From the NCBI GenBank assembly GCA_024278455.1, contig JAJRTE010000017.1, forward strand, positions 1 to 49,147: DNA of 49,147 nt, written 5' to 3'. Positions 8,958 through 16,578 of the stretch are shown here, piece after piece (the first letter of the stretch is position 1; every line of letters starts with the position of its first letter). The position numbers and the translations under genes are program-made. Source of the stretch: Myxococcota bacterium (lineage in GTDB: Bacteria; Myxococcota_A; UBA796; JAJRTE01). The notes under the pieces are model-generated. The model saw only the letters and a list, made by a program, of their open reading frames with translations, did no database searches and had not been told where the DNA came from.

Positions 8958-9971
8958 ATGCGTGGGATTGGCATGATCACCGTGGTCCTGGCCCTCGGAC
9001 TGCTGGCCGGCTGCAGGGCCCGGGGTGGCGAGCCGGAGACGCAGCATGTAAAGGCGGGAACAGGGCCGGTGCCGGCAGGAGAGTCCGGAAAGCAGGCCAC
9101 TCCGGCCCCTGTCGTGAGGCCGCCCGCGGTTGCTGGAGGATTCTATCCCTCGAGCCCCAAGGCTCTCCGGGAGATGATCGAGGCATTTCTCGCTCGAGTG
9201 CCGGACCTGGACGCGGGCGGGCAGATCGTGGCCGCCATGGCACCTCATGCCGGCTACGTCTACTCTGGCCAGGTGGCCGCCTACACGCACAGACTCCTGC
9301 AGACCGCCTCGTTCGATACCATCGTGATCATCGGGCACGACGCCTATCGCGGCGCGGTGGCCTTCGTGTGCCCGGTGGACGCCTTCGAGACACCGTTGGG
9401 CAGGGTCCCCGTCGACCGTGACATGGTCGCGCGGCTTCAGGCCTATCACCGGGGCATCGTGGCCGATCGAGCGATCCACGCGCGGGAGCACACGGTTGAG
9501 GTACAGTTGCCGTTCCTCCAAGTCTCGGGGCGGAAGTTCAAGGTTGTTCCGATCCTCTTCGGCGTGCCCACGCTCGACAACGCCCGGATCCTGGCATCGG
9601 CCATTCGCGATGCCGCGGGAGACAAGAAGGTGATGGTGCTGGCCAGCACCGACATGTCCCACTATCCCACCTACGAGGACGCGAACAAGCTGGACCGTGC
9701 CACCCTGGACGTGCTCAGCGGATTCGACAGCCGGAAACTGTTCGCGCACCTCCGCGGCGTCGAATCGTCGGGCCGAGTCGGGAATCTCAAGACGGGCATG
9801 TGTGCATCCGGTGGTGTGCTCACCGCCATCGAGTATGCCAGGACGGCCGGGGCGGACAGGGTGAAGGTGTTGACCTATGCCAACTCCGGGGATGTGCCCG
9901 TGGGAGACAAGGGGCGAGTAGTGGGGTACGGGGCCGCAGTCTTTGTGAAGTCCGCCCGGGGTGCGGACTGA
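8958..9971 (+). CDS. Memo-family lipoprotein (AmmeMemoRadiSam system protein B type)
   Basis: 337 residues. A lipoprotein signal peptide ends LLAGC (lipid-modified Cys about residue 19), then a Pro/Gly-rich linker leads to a complete Memo domain. The fold-defining segments are PPAVAGGFYP, MAPHAGYVYSGQ, EHTVEVQLPFLQ, STDMSHYPTYEDA and TGMCASGGVLTAI. They retain the His, His and Cys positions that bind metal in Memo proteins. Memo is related to extradiol dioxygenases, and its bacterial role is not settled. The usual partners, AMMECR1 and a radical SAM protein, are not encoded nearby, and an exported lipidated form is unlike the cytosolic norm. AAGGAGGA is 7 bp before this ATG; the open frame upstream has no similarity. 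Confidence 0.9.
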   Translation: MRGIGMITVVLALGLLAGCRARGGEPETQHVKAGTGPVPAGESGKQATPAPVVRPPAVAGGFYPSSPKALREMIEAFLARVPDLDAGGQIVAAMAPHAGYVYSGQVAAYTHRLLQTASFDTIVIIGHDAYRGAVAFVCPVDAFETPLGRVPVDRDMVARLQAYHRGIVADRAIHAREHTVEVQLPFLQVSGRKFKVVPILFGVPTLDNARILASAIRDAAGDKKVMVLASTDMSHYPTYEDANKLDRATLDVLSGFDSRKLFAHLRGVESSGRVGNLKTGMCASGGVLTAIEYARTAGADRVKVLTYANSGDVPVGDKGRVVGYGAAVFVKSARGAD

Positions 9972-10119
9972 CCCTCTTCGCAGGACGGCCGGCCGCTCGC
10001 TGGACCGCAACTGGTCGGGCGCTTGGACGCTCGGCCCAATGTGGGGCGTTCGCCTCGACAATGAGGGGCGCTACGCGGACCCGCGGCAGGGTCTCCGCGG
10101 ATTCCTTCGGCGAAGCACC

Positions 10120-10134
10120 GCGTCAGCGTGACGC
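10120..10134 (+). terminator. Hairpin between the convergent Memo and 12-heme cytochrome genes
   Basis: GCGTCA-GCG-TGACGC is a perfect 6-bp stem with a 3-nt loop, followed on the plus strand by TACTTCTT. It could end transcription of the Memo gene; the T-run is imperfect. Confidence 0.4.
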
Positions 10135-10967
10135 TACTTCTTGCCCGACGGGCCAGAGGTTGACTGCCAGTTGTTCAGGTCGTGAGCGGTCGCGTGACAG
10201 GTGCCGCACTTGGGGAACTTGGCCAGGATCGATTCGGGGTGAGGAATCCCGTGACAGGACGAGCACTCTGGCACGGTCTTGTGCACGCTCTTGTGGCAGA
10301 AGGCGCAGCGTTTCGTCTGGTGCTTGGTCTTGCTCGCGGTCAAGAGATCGTAGGCCGATTCGTGGCACGCAGCGCACATCTTGTTTGGAATGCTGTCCGG
10401 GTAGGTCACGACACGGGGCTTATGGGCCTTGTGACACAACCGGCAGTCACCGGCATTCATGTCTTCCGAATGTGGGGAATGACAGTCGGTGCACTGCGGT
10501 TTCTTGCCGTGCACATCGTGGCACGTGGTGCAGTACTGGGCACTGTGCTTGCTCTTGTTCGCCTGGAGCTGCTCCTGCTGGTCCGTGTGGCAGGTCAGGC
10601 ATGGATCCGTCAGGTTCTTGGGCAGGATGATGTCCTTGGGCCTGTGCGGGTTTTGATGGCAATCGAGACACCCCTTGAGTTCGAAGTGGGGTTCTTCCGC
10701 ATGGCACTCGTCGCAGGACGGGATGTTGTTCTTGGATTTGGGCCGATGGCCCTCGTGGCAGCCCTGGCACGGCACGAACTTGTGCGCCCCCCCGGCCGCA
10801 GCGATGTCGGCCGGCGGTCCGGAGTGGCACTTGACGCAATCCGTATCCAACAATACCGGGGTCGTCGATTCCTCTGCTTCGCTTGACCTCATGGTGCCTG
10901 TCAGCAAGACAATGCTGAAAAGGACGCTGCCCGCCATCAGCCCCGTCATAGCTCGCCCAAATCGCAT
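10134..10967 (-). CDS. Periplasmic dodecaheme c-type cytochrome
   Basis: 277 residues: a cleavable signal peptide (about 1-31, ending in SSEA), then twelve CxxCH motifs in about 240 residues, roughly one heme per 20 residues. The sites run CVKCH, CQGCH, CDECH, CLDCH, CLTCH, CTTCH, CTDCH, CRLCH, CAACH, CAFCH, CSSCH, CGTCH. Extra histidines (HEGH, NPHRP, SPHSE, GIPHP) are well placed for bis-His ligation. There is no lipobox or membrane anchor, so it should be soluble in the periplasm. Dense chains like this act as electron wires between inner- and outer-membrane complexes. GGAGG precedes the ATG by 4 bp. It lies 107 bp downstream of a hexaheme lipoprotein gene on the same strand, probably one operon. 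Confidence 0.95.
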   Translation of the reverse strand: MRFGRAMTGLMAGSVLFSIVLLTGTMRSSEAEESTTPVLLDTDCVKCHSGPPADIAAAGGAHKFVPCQGCHEGHRPKSKNNIPSCDECHAEEPHFELKGCLDCHQNPHRPKDIILPKNLTDPCLTCHTDQQEQLQANKSKHSAQYCTTCHDVHGKKPQCTDCHSPHSEDMNAGDCRLCHKAHKPRVVTYPDSIPNKMCAACHESAYDLLTASKTKHQTKRCAFCHKSVHKTVPECSSCHGIPHPESILAKFPKCGTCHATAHDLNNWQSTSGPSGKK

Positions 10968-11074
10968 TTCTCCTCCCTGTTAGAATGCCTCAGCCATTGT
11001 TCTCGCCCACCATGCGTCGTGGCGAAATCGTATCGGAAAGGGCCGTGTCCGACCCCCGCGATTTCGATGATGGG

Positions 11075-12151
11075 CTATTCCAGCCCCGGGTGGCAGCGCG
11101 CGCAGTTGGTCGATGGACCGAACACGACCGTCCCGTGACACACGCCGCACCCTTTGCCCGCTTCTATCTGCTCCATCGTGGTTTGGCCCTGACCCCACCT
11201 CATCCGGTAGATCTTTGTATGGCAGTTCTTGCAACTCAACCACTGGGTATGCGCCCTGTGGGGAAACACGGCCCGCATGGACTCATCTCCTTCTGGAATC
11301 AGCACAACAGGCTTGAAAGGGACCACCGGCTCCAACACTTTTCCCGGATCGGGGCCTGCCCTGGGAACCACAAGCCCCGCCTCGAGCGCCTCCACCCAAT
11401 CGACGCTCCCCTCTGCATCCTTGGGAAGCAACGTCTCCACTTCTTGCCAGCTCGCAACCCGTTCGACCGGCGTTTTGGGAGACGCCACGAACCCGTCGCT
11501 GCCCCGTTCAGGGATGCCCGTGTGGCACCTCGAGCAGTTGTCGCGAGTTCCAAAGACAACTGGTCCATGGCAGAGGCCACAGTACTGTCCGGTCGCCATG
11601 TCGTTCATGGTGATGGCCCCGGAGTCTCGTTGCGTCAAGGGAAAGGGTCCGGGATGGCAACTCGCGCAAGACAGCCACTCGGTATGGGATTCGTGTCCGA
11701 ACTGTACGTGCCACATCTTGCCGGGCGCCGTGTTCAGCTCCACCTCGAGTTCGAGAACATGTTGGGGGGGAACATCAACGCCCGGCCGTGGAGCGATCAC
11801 TCGGCGCCGCAAGGCTTCCATCCAATCCACATCGCCGCTTTCCGTTGTCGGCAGGAGCGCGAGCGCCTTTTCCCAGGTATCCGTTGCTTCAATCGGGGGG
11901 ATGCTTCTTTCCTTCTTGGCAGCCAAGGCTGCCTGAAGTGCCTTTTCCGCGGCAATCTCCTCGCTCAACGCATCAATTCTCCCCAGGAGTTCTTGCCGGG
12001 AGGGCCCGCTCGGCGGTGGCGGATCGTTGACGCCGTCGAAAAACAGCTCGAGCACCTGCGGGTTGCACGCTGCGGGTAGCCATAGCGCCACGCAGAGCGC
12101 GAACGCCAGCGATACGCTTCGATTCTGGTCTGGTTTGCGGCAGTCGGGCAT
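11075..12151 (-). CDS. Hexaheme cytochrome lipoprotein with two c7-type triheme modules
   Basis: 358 residues. The lipobox is LPAAC (Cys about 29), followed by a coiled-coil-like segment (residues 48-80). Two homologous units follow, each with a linker motif (LP, then GDVDW or GSVDW, then ending PRxG) and a triheme domain of the c7 nanowire type. The first holds CASCH, CGLCH, CSRCH; the second CKNCH, CGVCH, CARCH. The axial histidines sit in FGHESHTEWLSC and FPHRAHTQWLSC. A close paralogue lies at 30852-31934 in the conduit. It is probably anchored in the outer membrane facing the periplasm and handing electrons across. I see no clear Shine-Dalgarno site before the ATG, so the start is less certain than the frame. 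Confidence 0.92.
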   Translation of the reverse strand: MPDCRKPDQNRSVSLAFALCVALWLPAACNPQVLELFFDGVNDPPPPSGPSRQELLGRIDALSEEIAAEKALQAALAAKKERSIPPIEATDTWEKALALLPTTESGDVDWMEALRRRVIAPRPGVDVPPQHVLELEVELNTAPGKMWHVQFGHESHTEWLSCASCHPGPFPLTQRDSGAITMNDMATGQYCGLCHGPVVFGTRDNCSRCHTGIPERGSDGFVASPKTPVERVASWQEVETLLPKDAEGSVDWVEALEAGLVVPRAGPDPGKVLEPVVPFKPVVLIPEGDESMRAVFPHRAHTQWLSCKNCHTKIYRMRWGQGQTTMEQIEAGKGCGVCHGTVVFGPSTNCARCHPGLE

Positions 12152-12854
12152 GGCAACGACAAAAGCAATAATTCCGATGATGCAACCTATAGCACACCTG
12201 CGCCGGCAGGAACAGATGTCTGTGCGTCTTTTGGGTGCGGAGATCCATCTGGCGACGGCGAATCCGGTCCTGGGGCAAGGGGGAGAAATCGATAATAGCC
12301 GTAATTCTTGTCTTGACTATCCATCAAGCAAACGGTAGAGTACGCGGCCAAGAGTCCCACCGCTTGCTGACTTCGTGCCAGGCATTCCAGGCGGTGGTAG
12401 GGTCCGGGGTGGGACGCCGGCTAGTGTCTCGGGCGAAAAGCCCGGGGGCAAGCAGTGGGCCCAGGGCGTGCTTCGTACTACCTTGCGGGCGCCAGCCAGG
12501 TGCAAGGCGTACTGGTGACGTCGGGTGCCTGAGTTCCAGGTTCCCCCGCTGGGTCGTGCGGCTTTCAGCAGGCGACACGCGTATTTTTGGGCTGAGCGCT
12601 TCACTGTGGTGGGCCGCTGTCGCAGGGTGCCGTGTCGCCGGATCTGCGAGCATGGTTCAGCCCGGGCCCGAAAGGCATGCGTGTGCCCCGAGCCGACAAC
12701 GAACGTGGCCGCCATGGTTCAACGGCGGATGGCATCGGTCTGGACGGTACGCCGCCGCGGATGCAACCTGGCATGCCCAAACCTGTTGCAGGTATGACTG
12801 TGCGGAAATCGTTAGCAACAGATTGGCCACGCGAAACGCACAGAGCACCCCGTG
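12152..12854. other. Large intergenic region rich in GC hairpins
   Basis: About 700 bp with no convincing gene. Two compact inverted repeats stand out: CGGGC-GAAAA-GCCCG at 12430-12444, and paired arms GTAC/CTTGC with GCAAG/GTAC at 12475-12512. It should contain the promoter of the hexaheme lipoprotein operon and the 3' end of the regulator gene. A non-coding RNA is possible, but no known family signature (SRP, RNase P, tmRNA, 6S, GEMM) was recognised. Confidence 0.45.
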
Positions 12855-13274
12855 CTATCCGTCCCCGGCCGACGATGCCGCATTCCGGGCGGCGATGTAG
12901 TAGTCGCAGTCTTCGCATCCTCCTTGGCAGAAGAGTTTTTCGTGGCCAATGTCCGCCGGGAGCTTGGCCAGTTCGTAGCACCGCAACGCCTGTGCGCGAT
13001 ACACCACGCACTGGCGGCAAGTTGCAGGTACGGTCGACCGCCCGTAGAACTCCCAACAGTGTCTCGACGACTGTATTTCCAGCCGTCCCGGTGTCGAGAC
13101 TGTTGCTGTCGATCGCTCGAGGAGTTCCTCGAGATCTTTTGGATCGATCCGGTGATGCCCTCCTCCCGTGCGGTAGGCGGGCAATCGACCCGCGTAGATC
13201 CACTTCAGGATCGTGTCCGGGGTCACCGAGCACAGTTTTGCGGCTTGGCCTGTCGAGAGACGTTTGTCGTTCAT
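12855..13274 (-). CDS. Excisionase/BldC-type HTH regulator with Cys-rich (two-CW-like) C-terminal domain
   Basis: 139 residues. Residues 5-53 are a winged helix of the MerR/excisionase type (LSTGQAAKLCSVTPDTILKW, then GRLPAYRTGGGHHR). The C-terminal part has seven cysteines at 73, 86, 89, 99, 116, 120 and 123, in the arrangement CWEF, CRQC, CYEL, CQGGCEDCDYY. This resembles the two-CW domain found with regulators of anaerobes; the second CW here reads CY. The cysteines could bind an Fe-S cluster, zinc or heme and sense redox state (inference). GGAG lies 9 bp before the ATG. It is transcribed divergently from the 17-heme quinol oxidase gene, 301 bp away, so it is the natural candidate regulator of that operon. 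Confidence 0.87.
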   Translation of the reverse strand: MNDKRLSTGQAAKLCSVTPDTILKWIYAGRLPAYRTGGGHHRIDPKDLEELLERSTATVSTPGRLEIQSSRHCWEFYGRSTVPATCRQCVVYRAQALRCYELAKLPADIGHEKLFCQGGCEDCDYYIAARNAASSAGDG

Positions 13275-13575
13275 CTCGTTTGTCTCCGTTGGATGGTTCT
13301 GGAGAAACGGCGCGCGACCGATTCAAGCCACTGACCCCAACGGGTATTGCCCCAACGATAGCCCATCATAGCCCCAAGCCCCTGGCTCAATGTGCTTATT
13401 GTACTGGCCATGAAGAGTGGCCTCAAGTGTTTTTTTGTCGGTATGTCGGCGGACGTGTCGAGCGTGCAGCGCCTGCAGGCGATCGCCCCCGCGCATCGTG
13501 GCACGGGATGGCGGGTGTGGGCGATCGTCCTCGAGACCCGGCACGAAAGGCGAGTTGCCGATAGGAGGAACGTCT
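13275..13575. other. Divergent promoter region between the HTH regulator and the CbcL-like operon
   Basis: No gene is visible. Two near-direct copies of ATAGCCC about 10 bp apart (GATAGCCC, then CATAGCCCC, around 13359-13375) could be an operator. A seven-T run at about 13430-13436 lies about 140 bp ahead of the cytochrome start. No convincing sigma70 pair was found for either gene. Confidence 0.45.
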
Positions 13576-16533
13576 ATGCCCTTTCATCTCCGCCAAATGG
13601 GGATGATCGCGTTCATCGTGCTGGTGACCTCCCCGGTCCAGGGCAGTGCCGCGCTCACCAACACCGAGTGCAAGGAATGCCACTACGATTCGGAGGTTTC
13701 CGCCAAGCGGTTCGAGTCATCCGTTCACGGCGAACTGGACTGCACCGATTGCCATTTCGAGGTGCCCGGCCAGCATCCGGAAACGCAGGAAGTGGGAGCC
13801 GTCGCCCCGTGCGTCGAGTGTCACGACGATGCCGCCATGAGTTTGAAGGGGTCCGAGCACTGGGCCCCCGGGACGGACGGCAAGTCCCACCGGGTGGATT
13901 GTACGGATTGCCATTCCGGGACGCCGCACTACTTTCTACCGCCCTCTTCTCGAGATTCCCCACTCAACTCGAGGAATGTCCACAAGATCTGTGCGAAATG
14001 CCACAACAATCCGAGCAAGCCGTCGGAGAACCCGATCACCGGCGACGTGTTCGTGCCCGTGGCCTCCTATCTCGAGTCGGTGCACGGCTCGAAGCTCGAC
14101 AAGGTTCCTGGGGTGGCAAGCTGCACGGATTGCCATGGGCATCACAGCTTTCGCAGGATCATGGATCCCGCCTCCACGTTGAGCCGCTCCCACATCATCG
14201 AAACCTGCGGAAACTGCCACCAGGGCAAGCGAGACGATTACTACTCGGGCGTTCACGGCAGCTTGTTGACCGAAGAAAGCGCGAAGATTGCCAGGATGTC
14301 TCCCGAGGAGTACGCGGCATTCATTCGCGAAACGCCTCTCAACGAGCGGCCTCCGGTGTGCACGTCATGCCACACGTCGCACTCGATACAGCCAGCAGAC
14401 AGCTTCGCGACGGTGGACGAAGTGGAGCACCTGTGCGGACAGTGCCACCAGGAGCAGGTGAAGCTTCTTGACCAGAGCGTGCACGGACCGTCTCCGGATG
14501 GGCATGGGGGCAAGCGGAAGGGGCTCAAGTGCCGCCAGTGCCACGCGGACTACCACGCGAACAAGGACATTCGTTCCGGTGACTCGGTGGTGAGCAAGCG
14601 CAATGTTGCCGACGTCTGCGCCGCGTGCCATTCCGATCCGGTGAGTGTGGTCAGCACCGGTCACACCTTCGAGCCGGTCTCCTCGTACAAGGAGTCGGTT
14701 CACGGGAAAGGCCTGTACCAGAGCGGCCTCTACTTTTCCGCAGGATGCGTGGACTGCCACGGCTCCCACAACATCTTCGCCCTGGAAGACGAACGCTCGA
14801 CCCTTCATCACCACCGGCTCCCGGAAACGTGCGGGAATGCCAACTGTCACGTCGGGGTCCATGACAAGTTCCTCGAAGGTGTGCACGGGAAGATCTATCT
14901 CGAGGAGGGCGCCCGATTCGACAAGCTCCCCCCTGAGCAGCGTCGCGATTTCCTGTTCAAGGGTCCCGTGTGCATCGACTGTCATGTTTCCCATCGCATC
15001 CGTAGAACCGACCGGCCCGAGTTCTATGTTCAGGCCATACGCCAGTGCGGGGACTGTCACCCCCTTGCCATCGCGACCTACAAGAAATCCTACCATGGCA
15101 AGGCAGCGCTGTTGGGGTCCACGGACGTGGCCAAGTGCCAGGACTGCCATGGAAGCCACCTGAACACGAACGCCACGGGACCCGACTCGCAACTCACCTC
15201 CGACCGCATTCTTGCCATCTGCCAGAAGTGCCACAAGAAGGCCACCATGAAAATGGTGAGCTATATCAATCACTTGGAGATCGAGAAGCGAACCCTGAAA
15301 AGTGGCGTGGTGGCAGGAGACCCGCTCCAGCGGCAGAAGCAAACCGGTCTCAAGGTGCTGCTTGCTTTCCGCTTCCTGATGGAACTGTTACTCTTGTCCG
15401 TCTTCGTCTTCTTCGGGATACACACCATCCTGTGGTTCGTTCGAGGCATGGTGGAGCGCCTTCGACATCCGGAGACCGTTCCTCTCGAGAAGAAAACCGA
15501 GTACTACGTCAGGATCGACCGCTTTCACAGGATCATTCACCTGTGCGTGGTCGTCAGCTTCCTCGGCCTCGCCATCACCGGGCTGCCCATCAAGTATCCG
15601 GATCATCCCTGGTCCGCCGCCATGTTCCAGGCCTTTGCCACGCTGTTCCAGGGAAACGGAGGCCAGGTCGCTCGCGTATTCCACCGCCTGTTCGCAATCA
15701 TCACATTCGGGTACCTTGCCGCTCACGTGGGCCGCATCATTGCCACGTTCCTCGGCACGCTTCATGCAGAAACCATGGCACGCTTCCGCCAGTGCCCCGT
15801 GGATACGACGCTGCCGCTCGAGCTGAGAACGGCAGGATGGTACTTCCGCTGGTTCCTGTGGGGGGTTCCGGTGGCCGTTGCGTACGTTCCGGTCAATCTC
15901 CACTTGCAGCTCGCGGGGTTGTTTTCCAGTCGCAAGGCCTGGAAGACCAAGCTGCAGGCCCTGTTCGGGCCCAACACCATGCTGCCCCGCCTGAAGGACT
16001 TCAAGGACTTGTGGGCGAACATAAAATGGTTCTTGTGGCTCGGTCCCAGGCCGCGATGGGACCAGTGGACCTACTTTGAGAAGTTCGACTACTGGGCCGT
16101 TTTCTGGGGGGTGGCCATTATCGGCCTGTCCGGGCTTTGCATGTGGTTCAAGGAGTTCTTCACCAGCACGCTCGGGTTGCCGGGGTGGGTTATCAACGTC
16201 GCGATGGAGATCCACTCTCACGAGGCGCTTCTCGCAATGGGATTCATTTTCAGCATCCACTTCTTCAACGGGCATCTGCGTCCGGGGAAGTTCCCCATGG
16301 ACCGGGTCATTTTCATGGGCGTCGTAAATCGGCACGAACTGGAGACGGAGAGGCCTGAACAGTTCCAGCGGCTTGTCCAAAGCGGGAAGCTGCAGGAGAT
16401 CCGTGCTCCGAGTCCTCCTCTGTGGATCCGAGTTGCCGGAACCCTCTTCGGAATGGTAGCGCTGTCAGTCGGTTTGATCATCGTTATCTGGATATTCGAC
16501 ATGGAATTGGGGAACCTGCTCAGCTCCAACTAG
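13576..16533 (+). CDS. CbcL-like inner-membrane quinol:cytochrome oxidoreductase: 17-heme c domain fused to di-heme cytochrome b
   Basis: 985 residues. A signal sequence (1-27) is followed by a periplasmic domain to about residue 565 with sixteen CxxCH motifs and one CX4CH (CGNANCH, codons 14830-14850): seventeen predicted c hemes. From about residue 590 come six to seven membrane helices of the cytochrome b/HydC-FdnI type. Candidate heme b histidines lie in RFHRIIHL, VFHRLF, AAHVGRI and EIHSHEAL with SIHFFNGHLRPGKFP. This matches the plan of CbcL of Geobacter, a c-type domain joined to a di-heme b domain that oxidises menaquinol for low-potential extracellular respiration; the heme count here is about double. 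AGGAGGAA is 5 bp before the ATG, which also starts the signal peptide. The resB-ccsA genes follow directly. Confidence 0.93.
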   Translation: MPFHLRQMGMIAFIVLVTSPVQGSAALTNTECKECHYDSEVSAKRFESSVHGELDCTDCHFEVPGQHPETQEVGAVAPCVECHDDAAMSLKGSEHWAPGTDGKSHRVDCTDCHSGTPHYFLPPSSRDSPLNSRNVHKICAKCHNNPSKPSENPITGDVFVPVASYLESVHGSKLDKVPGVASCTDCHGHHSFRRIMDPASTLSRSHIIETCGNCHQGKRDDYYSGVHGSLLTEESAKIARMSPEEYAAFIRETPLNERPPVCTSCHTSHSIQPADSFATVDEVEHLCGQCHQEQVKLLDQSVHGPSPDGHGGKRKGLKCRQCHADYHANKDIRSGDSVVSKRNVADVCAACHSDPVSVVSTGHTFEPVSSYKESVHGKGLYQSGLYFSAGCVDCHGSHNIFALEDERSTLHHHRLPETCGNANCHVGVHDKFLEGVHGKIYLEEGARFDKLPPEQRRDFLFKGPVCIDCHVSHRIRRTDRPEFYVQAIRQCGDCHPLAIATYKKSYHGKAALLGSTDVAKCQDCHGSHLNTNATGPDSQLTSDRILAICQKCHKKATMKMVSYINHLEIEKRTLKSGVVAGDPLQRQKQTGLKVLLAFRFLMELLLLSVFVFFGIHTILWFVRGMVERLRHPETVPLEKKTEYYVRIDRFHRIIHLCVVVSFLGLAITGLPIKYPDHPWSAAMFQAFATLFQGNGGQVARVFHRLFAIITFGYLAAHVGRIIATFLGTLHAETMARFRQCPVDTTLPLELRTAGWYFRWFLWGVPVAVAYVPVNLHLQLAGLFSSRKAWKTKLQALFGPNTMLPRLKDFKDLWANIKWFLWLGPRPRWDQWTYFEKFDYWAVFWGVAIIGLSGLCMWFKEFFTSTLGLPGWVINVAMEIHSHEALLAMGFIFSIHFFNGHLRPGKFPMDRVIFMGVVNRHELETERPEQFQRLVQSGKLQEIRAPSPPLWIRVAGTLFGMVALSVGLIIVIWIFDMELGNLLSSN

Positions 16534-16578
16534 GCGATTGCCGCCGGGGCAGAAAAGGAAACCGTTCCAGGACCGCTC

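Noticed and set aside
8703..10061. Upstream extension of the flavin reductase frame antisense to the Memo gene
   Set aside because: OYE similarity starts exactly at MRTLFEP with a ribosome site and promoter right before it; the extension runs opposite a clear gene.
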